In this document: positions 32,910 through 45,050 of the stretch, one piece after another
Layout: each line of letters begins with the position of its first letter
How positions within the stretch are numbered: the stretch's first letter is position 1
NCBI GenBank assembly: GCA_910574455.1
Contig: CAJSYZ010000002.1
Span: forward strand, 4,923,671-4,987,670
From: Trichaptum fuscoviolaceum
Taxonomy: Eukaryota; Basidiomycota; Agaricomycetes; Hymenochaetales; Trichaptaceae
Length of the DNA: 64,000 nucleotides
Direction: 5' to 3'
Notes under the pieces: model-generated
What the model was told of the DNA's origin: nothing
Seen by the model: the letters and a program-made list of their open reading frames with translations, nothing else
Databases searched by the model: none
Program-made: the position numbers and the translations under genes

Positions 32910-34127
32910 TCAGCTAGTGGAAAACGCGTACGATAATTCGACTTTACTGGAAGCACAGGCGACCTCTAGATTATCCAATCCTTTCGGAGGCCATTCCCTC
33001 CGACATTTCGGACCATCAATAACAAGGTTAAAGTGCGTCAGTTGATTAAGATTACCGTCCTCGTGAAAACGTGCCCATTCTTGGAGAGAAATGAGGTTAT
33101 CGCAACGCTCTTTGACCATCAGGGATTGAATGTTAGGAAATAGTTGGGAGATGGTGGTCAACGCGTCCGGAGTGAGACAAAGGCTTGTTAAACAGAGGTT
33201 CCGGAGGGAACTGAATTGGTAAGCCGGTTTGTAGACGTCATTGAAGATGCCTTCGGGAAACTCCTCGTCGCTCGGAAAGTGGCCCAGGAAGCTGAGATTT
33301 CCGGTATTCGTATCGAACAGTGGTGAGGCCCTGTACGGACAGTATTGTTTCCGATATTCTATTGAGAGTGACTCCAGTAGAGGAAGGGGCATTCGGAGAA
33401 GACTTGCGAGTTGCACATTATCCTCAAAGTCGTCCGTGTCGGCGAGCAAGACAAGCGTACGCAAGGATGACCAGGATGTGGCGGTGAAGAGATGCGCCAA
33501 TAATCCAGAGAAGTTTTGGATACCAATGACGTAGAGCTCTTCCACTTGGCAAGGTGATGCGTCGGATTTTCGTCCCCACGCAGCATCGCGGTAGACCTCA
33601 AGGTACATTGGCCCGACCAACTCGAGCTTTTTCAAGTTGTGGAACCGAGCGGAAAATTCCCATGTGTCCCACTCAAGGCTAGACGACGACTCCCCACAGG
33701 AACCCTCCTCAGATCCGGCAATTCGTAGTGAACTGATATATTGTGGGTTGCCAACTGCACGGAGGAAGCGTTCGGCCTGGCACGACAATTGGCCTCCTAG
33801 GGCAAGTTCCTTCAGCCGCAAGGATGGGAGGCCGAGAAGTAAATGGACACTCTCGATGTACCCTCGATAAACATATTCCTCTTCCGCCTGGGAGGGGCGC
33901 AAATCAAGACCGCGAATGAGAGATGCAAGGAAAGGATTGTTGTTGAGGGCTCGATGGAGAAGAAAACAGGCACGGTAGGACATGAGCAAAGGTTGAGTGT
34001 AGAGGCGCGCACGAGCTGGAATCAGCCATACGTGTGAGACGAGCGCAAAACGCGACAAGTCGCGCGACCACCAGTGGTTGGAGCTCTCCAAGATGTGTAT
34101 AACAACGTCCTCTGGGATGTTGGGCAT
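32910..34127 (-). CDS. F-box protein with leucine-rich C-terminal region
   Basis: An apparently intronless gene of about 405 residues. The ATG at 34127 gives MPNIPEDVVIHILESSNHW.., an F-box (LSRFALVSHVWLIPARARLY) directly at the N terminus; an in-frame ATG at 34181 would add 18 residues before it. The rest is Leu-rich, with irregular LRR-like spacing (LRLKELALGG..L; FHNLKKLELVGPMYLEV; SSLRTLVLLADT; FSSLRNLCLTSLCLTPDAL). This is typical of the large lineage-expanded F-box families of Agaricomycetes. Likely an SCF adaptor with unknown target. It lacks the introns seen in its neighbours, which can mean recent expansion. Confidence 0.8.
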   Translation of the reverse strand: MPNIPEDVVIHILESSNHWWSRDLSRFALVSHVWLIPARARLYTQPLLMSYRACFLLHRALNNNPFLASLIRGLDLRPSQAEEEYVYRGYIESVHLLLGLPSLRLKELALGGQLSCQAERFLRAVGNPQYISSLRIAGSEEGSCGESSSSLEWDTWEFSARFHNLKKLELVGPMYLEVYRDAAWGRKSDASPCQVEELYVIGIQNFSGLLAHLFTATSWSSLRTLVLLADTDDFEDNVQLASLLRMPLPLLESLSIEYRKQYCPYRASPLFDTNTGNLSFLGHFPSDEEFPEGIFNDVYKPAYQFSSLRNLCLTSLCLTPDALTTISQLFPNIQSLMVKERCDNLISLQEWARFHEDGNLNQLTHFNLVIDGPKCRREWPPKGLDNLEVACASSKVELSYAFSTS

Positions 34128-34727
34128 CGTAGGTGTATGAGAACAAGAATCGAGAAGAAAAGCCAAAGATTCGAGTTTCAAGTAGTTGAAAGCGTTTCAG
34201 GCCGGAGGCTCTTGACCCTGGGCTTTTCGTTGAAGCAAGGCAGCATTCTCGGAACGCAAGCGAGCACAACACGCTCGACACACGCACCGACGTCAAGACC
34301 TGTTAATGCACGGTGAGTGAACAGGGAGCCCGGATCTCGGGGCCTCTATTTAACTTGACTACGGGGGACTCACGATCAATTGGATACTCAGGCTCGAAGT
34401 AATTTACGTCCCCGACTCGCTACTTTGCTTCCTGGCTTTCCGTGAAAAATGTGCAGAATTCGACATAAAGCTGGTGAGCGTACGTATTGTTGCGAGTCGT
34501 CTGCAGCAGGATGGCAGAAAGCATCTGATATGAATCGTGGGAGGAAGTCTAAAGGCTGAAGGCAACGTTGTGAGACCTGTCAACTCATGCGAGTCAGCGT
34601 CGGGCTCTCCAGTCCTTCCGCTACGCCCAACACCGCCGCGTCATCCTTCCCGCTCGACATTGTACAACACAGCGGCCAAAGACCACTGGGAGGAGCTTGT
34701 TGTACTATAGCTAAGGACGAGCTCAAC
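34128..34727. other. Intergenic region between divergent genes
   Basis: Holds promoters of the F-box gene (minus) and the acyltransferase gene (plus). An in-frame ATG at 34587 lies within it and is an alternative start of the acyltransferase. No other feature supported. Confidence 0.45.
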
Positions 34728-36334
34728 ATGGGCGTCGAGTCTGCCTCGCAAGCCGCGCTCTGTGGCATCGAGATCTCGAAACGGCCTCCGAAGACCTTTA
34801 CTCAGAAACTGCTCGGCCTAATCTCTCTCGTCGTGTTTCTAGTGGGCTGTATCTCAGTGAATGCCACCCAGCTCTTATTTGTTGTGCCGCTCGCGCTTCT
34901 TCCTTTTCCCTGGGCAAAGGAAGCGCACGAAAGTGGTGTGAGGTACACGAAAGGCGCGTTCGGCATATTGATCAGTGAGTTATCCGGACGTTGCTCTCCT
35001 CGCAAGCTGACTATTCCTTAGCTCTCATGTGTCAGTTCTTCGCGCCCACAACGCTCAAAATAACCTTTGAGACGGAGGGCATTGGTGCATTTACCGAGAA
35101 GGAAGCTGAGCAGCTCGTGCGTCGTAATGTTTCGGGTGAGGTCGTTGAGCTTGTATTGCCCAAGAAGATGGTCATTATTGCCAATCACCAGGTAAGGGAT
35201 CCCTTCAGCGTCTCCAAACTTGTACTTAAGTCGATTCTTTATGTGATGAAGATATATCTCGATTGGTGGTATGTCTGGAATCTGACTTACTTCATGAACA
35301 TGCATCAGGATGTCTTGATTGTGCTAAAGAGGAGCCTGAAGTGGGTGCCTATCCTTGGATGGGTACGCATATATTTTTCATCAAGCCACCATTCCACTCA
35401 ATATTGAACATGAGCTTTAGGGTATGCAAGTCTACCGTTTCATTTTCCTCGCTCGTTCGTGGGCTTCAGACCGGTTGTATTTAATTGCTCGGCTTTCCGA
35501 GCTAGGGCGAGACGCACAAGCAGCACATAAGCCGCTTGCTTTCATTATCTATCCGGAAGGGACTCTTGTATCTAGTGATACGAGGCCTGTGAGCAAGAAA
35601 TACGCGGACAAGCTAGGAATAGTAAATGGGCACTCGATTTATCAACCGGGACATAGTATACTGACCTCTGTGACTGTAGCCCGACATGAAGCATATGCTT
35701 CTTCCGCGATCGACTGGACTACATTATGCACTTCGAGCGTTAGCACCGAAAGTGCCATCACTGAAATTGCTCGATATCACAGTCGCTTATCCAGGTTAGC
35801 TATCAGAACAAGCGTTTCTCCTTTTACTTATGTCTCCGGTATCGATTAGGTATTCCCTCGGAAGGCTTCGGTCAATCTTACTATACAATCCGCTCTGTAT
35901 TTATGGACCGTGTGCCTCCGCCAGCTGTCCATATGCACTTGAGGTTACTTGATGTCGCATCAAGTGTACCGATTGGCGATCTCTCGCAAACAGATTCTAC
36001 TGCTCTTCCGTCTTCCCTTCCTCCTCCAGAATCCACCGCCGGAAAGGTTGCATCTGCTCTGCCACATGGAACTCGACCAGCACACCCTTCCTCCATAGAA
36101 GCGACAATCCCAGACCATGAGCGCGATGCGTTCGATGCCTGGTTGCGGGCTCTCTGGCGCGAGAAGGACGCGAAACTGGATAGTTTTCACGCGACAGGTG
36201 CGTTCAAGAGCAGGGCGGTTACTGTGGATATCCCGTTGAAAGTGAAGGCTCTGTCGGATATCGGAAATGCTTTCTGCTGGTTCGCTCCCGTGATCGCTTT
36301 GACCGCGATGAGGAAAATAACGGGAAAGTCGTAA
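34728..36334 (+). CDS. Lysophospholipid (1-acylglycerol-3-phosphate type) acyltransferase
   Basis: ER membrane enzyme of the PlsC/LPLAT superfamily, resembling the AGPAT3-5/LCLAT/Cst26 branch. Start at ATG 34728 (MGVESASQAALCGIEISKRP), just before the first membrane span (LLGLISLVVFLVGCISVNATQLLF..). An earlier in-frame ATG at 34587 would add 47 residues without a domain. The catalytic HX4D box is created by splicing: NHQ|IYLDWWY across the intron 35191-35252. Motif II region: VPILGWGMQVYRFIFLARSW. Motif III: IIYPEGTLVS. After another intron, PDMKHMLLPRSTGLHYALRA is the motif IV region. The C-terminal half has a Ser/Pro insert (about 35980-36090) and a final hydrophobic span (IGNAFCWFAPVIALTAM). 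Stop TAA 36332-36334. All catalytic motifs are intact. Confidence 0.9.
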
Positions 36335-37293
36335 GGACGGAATTGGAAACTTGGAAATTTCTTGGATAATTTGTGGATGGGAGGTAAGTGGACGGGCGAC
36401 AGTAAACTAGATGAGAAGGATGGGCTTCTCACTTCATTTATAACACAATGTTCTACATACGTTTATTCCTCACATGTTTTCTTATTCTTGTACATGTACT
36501 ACTGTGATGGACTCTTACTTCTTAGCGTGTAGCTGATTTCTGGTCCCTGCGCGCCATAGTCGTTGCTCGCACTACCTGTATTTGAGTATTGGGTCCCTTC
36601 CAATGTGAATTGGAGAACTTGCTTTTGCCAATGTGGAAAAACTGCAGTTGGCGTCACGCTCATGTCATACTTTGACTCTCCTCAAGTCGCAGACATGCGG
36701 GCGAAGTCTCCGAGCGTACGACATATACGACATAATCGTGTTCCATCATCCATAGTATATATTGTTGAGCAACATTGCACGTACATGTGAACGTAATCTC
36801 GCAGACACGACTTTGGCGCAGATCTCTGTGCCCAAAGAGAATGATCATATAGGTAGCCTAGACTTCATTACGCAGAACAGTTGGCCGTCGCATGACTAAG
36901 AGAAGACAACAAGAGCCAGAGCTGAGAACTTTTTCATTGAAAGGACCACGTTTGCAACCAGAAGCCAAGAAGGGCGTTTAATGAAGTCATTGAAAGCGGC
37001 AGGAACATGGAATAAGGCGAAGAAGGTAGACAATTTGTCCTAGTAGTTCCCCGCGGGCAACAAAGCGACGATCGATTTTCACACTACCATGCACATCCAA
37101 AGCCAAATAAAATTAGCGTATACCTGCAGTTCGGAGGAGAGCAGTGATGTGGAATCGTTACACAGCAAGTAGACGAGTAGAGATATTAGGGAGTACGGGG
37201 AGTGTAGGTCTATTGTAAAGCCAACTCGCTTAGCGCGTTTTTCTTCGCTTCAGAGTGTAGGATCGTGATCGGAGAAAACCCGTCTATACTCTT
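36335..37293. other. Intergenic region between convergent genes
   Basis: About 960 bp between the acyltransferase stop and the TIM8 stop. Only short frames without family resemblance; no RNA gene recognised. Large for this part of the window, so an unrecognised non-coding transcript is possible. Confidence 0.4.
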
Positions 37294-37758
37294 TTATGAT
37301 GAACCACCCTGGTGAGCTTGCCGCTGACCTTCAATCTGGCGAATGAGGTATAGGGAGGTGTCGAGGAAGCGCTCGACACAGTTCGAAAGGCAAGCCTCTT
37401 CACCCCGGGAGAAACGGGTGGAGGGGGTGCCGGTGATGCATCTTTTCGGTACCATGGTACAGGGCGTGTTCAGGTGATGCACGGTGGAATGATGGAATTT
37501 CGACAAACAGAGAATGATAGAAGAGTAACCGGTTGTCAGTGGGAGAAACGAGCATGCGAAATGAGGGACGTACTTGTCCCAACACATGGACGTGAAGGTG
37601 TGTAAAGAGGACTGGATACGAGCCTGCGCCTGCTCCTTCTCGACGAACGCAGAAAGCTCTTTCTATAATCAAAAGAGTCGCCATCAGAAAAAAATGAGTC
37701 GAGTGAGGATATAAAGCAAACTAGATACCCTTGTAGCCTCGTCGAAATTCAGGTCCAT
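37294..37758 (-). CDS. TIM8: Small Tim chaperone TIM8
   Basis: Intermembrane-space chaperone that, with Tim13, escorts hydrophobic precursors to the TIM22 complex. It is too split to show as one ORF: exons 37758-37729, 37662-37574 and 37441-37294 sum to 267 nt and give 88 residues. The protein starts MDLNFDEATRKELSAFVEKE. The twin CX3C motifs are clear: CWDKC (split by intron 2) and CLSNC, the second followed by VERFLDTSLYLIRQIE, the Tim8 signature. The C terminus is QRQAHQGGSS. The length is normal for Tim8 (about 85-97 aa). The first coding exon is only 30 nt. Confidence 0.93.
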
Positions 37759-38173
37759 GGTGGTCGCAAGAGAAGCAGCGCCGTCGCTGTCGACTCTTGA
37801 GTCTAAATTATTGTAAGGAATGGCCAAAAGGGGAAATCAAAGCTCACGAATGATATTAAACTTTTCTCACGACTGCAGGTTCTGGAAATGTAAGTAAGAA
37901 AGAGGTTTGGTCCCGTATCACAGACAACCCTCTTCATTCTTCCCCGCCGCTCCTCAGGCACTCGCCCTCATCGTCCCCCGTCGTCTTCCCCGCTGTCACT
38001 GGCAGCCGCGACGGCGAACGGCAGACATCTAGCTCTATACCAGCTGTCGTTCCTTTCTCTTTCTATCACCCGCTCATTTTAAATTGACACTACATCAGCA
38101 TTTCTTCGCCTTTTTCTATTTCGTGTTTTCTACGATACTGCTTCTACTCTTATAAATCTACACTTCGTTCAAC
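37759..38173. other. Intergenic region between divergent genes
   Basis: Promoters of TIM8 (minus) and the large hydrolase gene (plus). A C/T-rich stretch (about 37925-38060) with CTTTCTCTTTCT precedes the hydrolase start, typical of fungal promoters. No ORF supported. Confidence 0.5.
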
Positions 38174-41100
38174 ATGACTTCGACGGCGACCACATGGGCG
38201 GGGAACCAGACACTGCGTACGTCGGTGTCTGCCAACAACGTCGGTGGCTCTGGGTGGAACGGCATCGGCGGGAGCGGGATGGGCAAGGAACGCAGGAAGA
38301 GCTCCGTCGCTTCGCTCAAGCAGCATTACAATCAACCCCAGGCTTCCTCAGCTTCGACTTCCCTGCCCTCCCCGACTTCTCCTCCACCGCAATCACCCAG
38401 GTCATTTGAGACAGATGCCTCTGGGTCTGGATCGGGCGGGAGCCAACTTACCGCACGCGTAAGCGCAAATATTCGCAAGGCACGGCGAACGAGCTACTTC
38501 GATTATTACCCTGAGCGAAACACGGCGCGGAATAGAGAAGCGAGCGCGAGTGGCGCCTCTACTACAGCCACTAAACCTGGTATCACGATAGCCGTCGCCA
38601 GTGAAGACAGTGAATTCGGTGTGTTGGATTTATCGGCTTCACCTTCCAGTGGCAGCATCTCGAGAAAGGGCAAAGAAAAGGAACGGGATACGGAGAAAGA
38701 TATAGGCAAGGCGAGTCCTGCAGAGGAGACCTTTGCTTTCCCTTCCATACGCGAGCGGCGGAATGGTATAACACAATCTACGTCGAAAACTAAGCAACTT
38801 AGTCCATCAGCGAAGGTGCCTTACCTTGTCCAGGACGACGTTCCTGGCTTGCGTTTCTCCTACTCGAGCTCACAGACAACACAAGCGGAGACAGAAACGC
38901 CTCCTCAGACTCCCGTAGACACTTCTTTGGACACCTCTTATTCGTTGCCTCATACAACTTCTTACCTACGCAAGCACTCCCATCAGTATTCACCAAACGA
39001 TCCCTACCGACACTCATTGAGCGAATCATTTGATCCAGACCAGGTTCTTGTGGCAGCGCCGATTTCTGGAGTAGAGGCGATGGATGCTTTGGTGGACGGA
39101 ATGGATGGATCAGACGATGATGACCTGTTCAAGAGGATGCAAATGACTTCTTCTCCGCTTAGCCTCAGTTTCACTGGAGAACGCGATAAAGTGCGTGAGG
39201 TGATTCCGAGCTTTCATCCGTTGTATGCCCCTCCGCTGCCTAAGCCACCACCTGGTATCAAGCTGGGAGGTGCACTTCCCCGCGGCTACAAGTCCAAGTC
39301 AAGGCGAAGTAGGCCTCGTGCTGACATCTTGTTCGGTGTCGATGGGGGACAGTCTAATTCAGAGGGCGAGCAAGATGACTATGAACACCAACGGCGGGGA
39401 GCGCGGAGACATGGAGGGCAGAGACCGGAGGAGGAGGATCTAGAAGGAGACGAAGAAAGCGATAGAGAGGATAGTCAAGGGGAGGAGGCTACTCGGATCC
39501 GTGACCGAACAGCAGCTGTAATAGACCTTCGCGACGACGGGTCCGGGGCCAGTTGCAAGACTAGTGTCACACCCACGCGACCTCCGTGGCAACAACACTC
39601 GGGCGAGAAAGCCAATCTTGCTTCCACCCATCAACACGGCATTGAGGGTCACCCTCTCTCCGCCTCGTCTTCGATCACCAAATTTGACTCGCAGGCCATG
39701 ACGACGTCTGTCTTGACCTCGTCCACGTCGTTGATGCAACATAACACACCGTCTGTTGACGACATGGTCCGGAGGCACGCGCCACCCCCGCCCTCGTCGC
39801 CTAGGGTCCCTTCCCGATCATCATCTGCGAACGCCACGCTCGCCTCCGTCAATAATTCAAATTACTACGGTCTGTCGAGGAATAACACTGGCGGCAGCAG
39901 ACCGAGTAGGCCTACTAGTGTTGTTCCAAGTATCGATGAGATCATCCGCAAGAACTCTGCAGCCCTTGCTTCCTCTTCTCGCCCCCAGACTGGCGCATCT
40001 GCAAGACCAGAGTCGCGTGCGGCAAGTGCTAGCAGCCACGGGATGCGTGTCGGCGGTCATGGTTACGACAGTGCACAAAGCCTGAACGGCAATGGTCATG
40101 CTAATGGTTTATTTAGCGTGGACATGTCGGACAAGGAAAGTGAACCTGAACCTTTATCCCCGCGAGAGGAGGCTGAACTTGTCGCGCGCTCGAGTATCGA
40201 TAGTGTTGCCGCTGAGGTGCAGCAGACGTTGCGAGCGGCGGAAGTCCTAGCCGCCACCCAGCAACGAGAAGCACAGGCGAAGGCAGACTTCTCAGCCTTT
40301 TCAAAGGCTTCTACGAGTAACTCACGCTCAGTGGGTGGGTCCTCTATTCACTCCGGAACGAATTCGCACTCTGGAACTGGTACCGGGATTCCCACTTCGC
40401 CATATGCGTCGCCCGACGCGGACCTTTCCTTCCTCGCTCTGCAGTCCAAGTCGCGTCCTGGCACTGGTGCGACACGGTCAAGCCAAAAGGATGCGATCGC
40501 GACTTACCTTCGCTCTGCGCGCGTTACTACGCTACTCAAGCTTACTCGAAGACCCCACGCCTCCCCAGAAGCTCCCCTTACCGTCAGTTTATCGGATTTG
40601 GGATCTCCGACTGGCTTCCCGCTAATCGTCTTCCTCGGATTGGGATGTGTCCGTTACGTGATGGGCCTATATGATGAGATGGCGGAATGCTTAGGATTGA
40701 GGTTGATCACCATCGATCGGTGAGTCTTCATAATATGCGTGAGAATGCGACAAACTGACTTCTTCGTGCAGTTGGGGCCTTGGACGCACCGGCACACCTC
40801 CTGCAAATGCCGTTCGTGGTGTTCCGGAGTGGTCGACTGTGGTGGACGAAGTTCTTGATCGCTTGAACATCGATAGGTGTAGTATCATGGCTCACTCCGC
40901 AGGTGCACCGTACGCGCTATCTTTCGCAAGTAAATATCCAGAACGTGTCGTCGGAGATGTATGTCTGCTAGCACCTTGGGTTGGAGGCGGCGCCGGAGGT
41001 ATGACATGTTTCGTTCTGTCATTCATTCGTTACTGATTTTTGTGAAGGTGGATACCGATGGCTGCGGTATGTTCCAAATGGTCTTCTCAAGACTGCTCAA

Positions 41101-42594
41101 GCGGCCGAATGGAAAATCCAGGCATGGATGATTGGAAAACCTCCAAAAATCACGTACGAGGGTATTGGTTACAATATGAAGGCCCCTGTGTCGTCTGACG
41201 ATTTCAAGAACAACGACACTAATTATGCGCAACCGAGATATTCGCGTGCTGCTTCCGAGCCCTCGAGTACCTATGGCGGAGACGATTATGACGAGCGCGA
41301 TGAGGTTGGCAGTGTGTCTGTACTTTCGGTGGGTACCGCGGAAGTTCGACACGGAAAGCTGCCTTATTTCCGTGGCTCATCCAAGAAGGTTGCGAGCAGC
41401 TCGAGTTCTCACACTTTCAGTGACTATGATGACCTTGAAGACTTTGGCGGGCGGTTTGAGAGCCGGAGCACTCTCGAACCTCGGCCCCGGGCTAACTCAG
41501 GTGTTACTTCCGTGGACTCGCATATCAGTGCTAGTCAGAACGGCCACTCACAAACAGCCGGTGGGCGGACAACGAAGAAGAAGACGTCGAAGGGCTTTCT
41601 TCGACTCTGGAAAGGTCTGCCGAGCAATCAGACAGCTCCACCTATGCCATCCATCGACGGACAGCTCGCCAGTCAACAGTCATCCTCGTCGAAGCAGCAG
41701 TCAGGTAGTGGGAAGAAGCTGAAGTCGCTAAAGTCGATCGGATCCTTACGAACGAAACCTACGACACATGTAGCACAGCGCCCAAAAACTGCCGAGAAAA
41801 GCCCCGTTCTGCCTGAGCAAGCGTTTGATGCCACGCTGGGACTTGACAGCCTCAAGGACATCAAAGTCACCACCCCATCGTCCACGCCGCCCCCGTTGCC
41901 ACGACCACCGAATTTGGACTTCAGACAGACAGACAGCACATATCGTGCACGTGGATCGACTTGTTCAGTTGAGTTACCACCGTCGTCTTCAGCGTCCTCC
42001 TCAACGCCAGGGTTCGCCGGCTTTGGCAACGGCCGCAGTGCGTACGGGCGAGCAGGTGGCCGCCGGTCTATCTCGTTCACGGCGAGCACTGCGACGTACC
42101 CGACGATTGCGTCGCAGCCGCCATCCTCATTTTCGGGCGTCAACGGTCGCTTATCACGTACTAACTCGAATTCAACCTCGAGGAAGTCGAGTGGAGGCGC
42201 TGTTGAGTCTTACCAGGTTGCGCTCGGGAATGCGCTGATTGCGGCCTCGCACGCTGAGTCGTCGAAGGGAACTCACACCGACTTGCTTCAGATTCTGAAT
42301 CATGAGCAAAAGCCATGGGGCTTCTCGTACGCTCGGTACCCTCACAACGTGCGAGTATGGTACGGAGATCGGGATGAGCGCATTGCAGAGAATGCGGTTC
42401 GCTGGATGGAGTCTAACATGGGCTCGGATCGCTGCACCGTGAAGGTTGTTAAAGGTGCTGATCACGGTCTTATGTACCGTACGAACGTAGTCGTGGATGT
42501 CCTCGAACAGTCGCGCAATTTCTGGCAAGAGGGTGACCACGGGCATCATGGCTATCCAACGTACGACCTCTCATCCGATCCATTCAATGCATGA
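38174..42594 (+). CDS. Large alpha/beta-hydrolase-fold protein with long disordered regions
   Basis: Three exons: 38174 to about 40721, 40771 to about 40999, and 41048-42594. Roughly 850 residues of Ser/Pro/Gly-rich disordered sequence (phosphorylation-prone RRKSS, RRTS, RKNS sites) precede the hydrolase fold: VSLSDLGSPTGFPLIVFLGLG, then LRLITIDR|WGLGRTGTPP. The nucleophile elbow reads SIMAHSAGAPYALSFA (A-x-S-x-G instead of the usual G-x-S-x-G). A long disordered cap insert (about 41200-42200) separates it from VWYGDRDERIAENAVRWME (acid) and VKGADHGLMYRT (catalytic His). So Ser, Asp and His are all present. The size and architecture are odd for a metabolic enzyme and suggest a regulated or scaffolded protein. 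The substrate is unknown. Confidence 0.85.
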
Positions 42595-43112
42595 TTCTCC
42601 CGTAGCAGTCGACGACGCTAGAATACAGTATATTTCTCTTAGTATCTTTGTCTTGGATTCCATCACCATCATATATACTTTGGTGTTTCCTTTCCTTCCT
42701 GTCCTTTACAGCGGATTAGTTTCGGGCGGTTTCTTTTCTCGATGTTGTTTACATAGCTATTAGTACTAGATACCACTATTGCAATTCATACCTTCACTTG
42801 TTTACCCATTCTTTTTCCTTCCATATTTTACCCTCATATACGTAGCAGTAGCCAAAAACTTGTCTTATTCATGTTCCTTTCTTGAGTAGGTTGGAATCTT
42901 AATTCTTGTACATCGGTGTTCTATATAAATCAATTGTTACTTCACAAAGCTAATTATAATAACCCTTAACAGAAGATAATTTACATGAGGGGTGTCTGAA
43001 CGAAATTGTCTTGGAACAATGCCTGGAAATGAGGAACAGCAAACAAAAGTCTAAGATACATGAAGGTCTGGGCCAGTGTAATGATACATCGTTTATACAG
43101 GAATAGGGAGTC
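42595..43112. other. Intergenic region between convergent genes
   Basis: AT-rich 3' flanks of the hydrolase and IES1 genes. No supported coding frame. Confidence 0.5.
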
Positions 43113-45050
43113 TCACCAACCATGACTATCGATGTCCATGGCGCCCTGAGGCAAGATCGAAGGGACTGGTGTGGGGGATTTGCCCCTCAAGCGCGTTAAT
43201 GTCTTCAAACGGCGGACTTCAAGACAACAGTGAGATGGCTTACTTCCAGGAAATGCCAATTAACTTACCGTAATCAAGACGAACATGCTCGTCCGCGTTA
43301 TCATCGTCTGAGTCCGCAAGAGGGTCAGTTGTTGATACGAGATGCCAAGCGTCTGTGAACGGAAGCACGAGAGAACATCAGCATGTTTCGAGGGCGGAAG
43401 ATAAAGGACATTCGCCTTCTGTCACTCACGTTCAAACATAGTCCTCTCGGGCTCTGGTGCATAAGCATCTTCATACTGTACTGGAGGGCGAACCTCGCGG
43501 GTTGCCTTTGACTTTCGACCCCTGGTTGCTTTGGTTTTGTTATCCGTAGAATTCGATACAGGCCTCAATGGGGGTAGGTGTGGATAGGGTTCTCCAGCAG
43601 CTGCTTGCACAGAGTTGTCAGGCAAGAGCCTTTGATGAGAAGTCTTGTGTTGCAGGGCTTCTCTATTCTGCCGACCTGATACAATACGACGTCATTAATC
43701 TTTGCCTTCTTAGACCAATTGTATCTTTAGATCTCACCGCGTATTGCAGGGTCCGCTACGGCTGTTCCCTTCTTTGCGGTAGCGTCGGCTGCCAACTTTT
43801 CTTTTGTCGCCTTTGTTTTTCTTGTCGACTTTTCTGATGGGCCTGGCGTAGACTCCTGATCTCGTTGGGACTGCTCTTTCTCTTGATTGGCCTTTGCTTG
43901 TGCTGTAGCATCGGTCTTTTCCTTCTGCAGGAAAGCCTTACGTTCTAGAGTCTTAGCTTTACCCCACTCAATCTCGTCGATCGGGTCAACGTTCTCCTTG
44001 GCCATCTCTTCGTCACTCGCGCGATGCATAAGAGGCGCCTTGCCTGGACACATCTCGGCATATTCGTCCATGAATGGATTTATTTCCCTCGGGCCCCCCT
44101 CCAGATAGTGCCAACACATCCAGAGAAAGGCTTGCGCACGAGCTTTGGAGGGAATGTTTATGGGAGTGAAAAGGTCTATGAATTCGAGATCGTCCCCAAA
44201 GTGCGCCCGACCTACAGCCTGAGTGGTTTTAAGCATGCGTCACAACATTCAGGTCTGCAAGAAAAGGACGAACCACACTATGATTTGAGAGTATGAAAAG
44301 GAGATTGACGACGCTCGTCGAAGGAAGCATGTAAGTTTGCTATGTAAATGCAATCACGGAGAATCGATCTCTTAGTTTACTGGACTCAAGGCTTCTTGAA
44401 AACTACACACCAAAATGGCAAGAACATCACTAGGGGTCGACGGTGGTGCCTGGACCTCCTTCGGCAGTAGGCAAGCCTTCAAGGTATTTTTGATTCGTGG
44501 CGCATCCTGTAAGCTTCCTTCCGTCTTTTGAAGAGCTGGAACCGGATGATATGTGCGCAATGTTGTGCGCATCTCTGGGAAGACTAGAAGGATTGAATAG
44601 AGTAGCCATCAGCAACCATGGATACAGCACAGGCAGAATCAGTCTGTGGGATAGAATGACGCACATGCCATCGTAGTGTTTATTCTCCCGACGTTTGCAA
44701 GCAGGGATATCTTAGCAAAATCCGTTCCGAACTCGGGTGATTCAAGTAATTTATCGCGGTGTGCCTTTGAGCTCCGTGGAGAACTGGCGAGAGTGCTAAC
44801 ATAGAGGTCACGAAACGTAAATTTCATCCAGCGCTCATCATTTGGTCCGAGGAATGGTTTCCTGAAAACGGCTTGTTTGTCTTCAAAAATATAGGTCAGA
44901 AGATCATATTGAAGGTCCTGACGGGTGAGGGGTTCCCCGTCAGCACGTTTAATTGCAAGTTTCCTATGCCCAGAAGGTCTATGTGAATAGTACAGTCAAA
45001 GGTATGTACAGAGTGAGCTAGGTGAGTAGAGCATACTCTTTGTTCGCCAT
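43113..45050 (-). CDS. IES1: INO80 chromatin-remodelling complex subunit 1 (Ies1-like)
   Basis: Nuclear subunit of the INO80 nucleosome remodeller. Reconstructed from about seven exons. The start ATG at 45050 gives MANKE, joined to PSGHRKLAIKRADGEPLTRQ and DLQYDLLTYIFEDKQAVFRK. Next comes FTFRDLYVSTLASSP, then SPEFGTDFAKISLLANVGRI and NTTMA. These are the conserved Ies1 blocks, followed by EMRTTLRTYHPVPALQKTEG, DAPRIKNTLKACLLP, LPSTSVVNLLFILSNHS and FIDLFTPINIPSKARAQAFL with WMCWHYLEGG. The C-terminal part is Lys/Glu-rich, then basic (KTKATRGRKSKATREV), ending DIDSHGW at TGA 43113-43115. The start is least certain: the same frame is open further upstream to 45236. The order of blocks leaves little doubt on the family. 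Confidence 0.88.

Noticed and set aside
41673..42143. 156-codon minus-strand frame
   Set aside because: Shadow of the serine-rich cap insert of the alpha/beta hydrolase gene.
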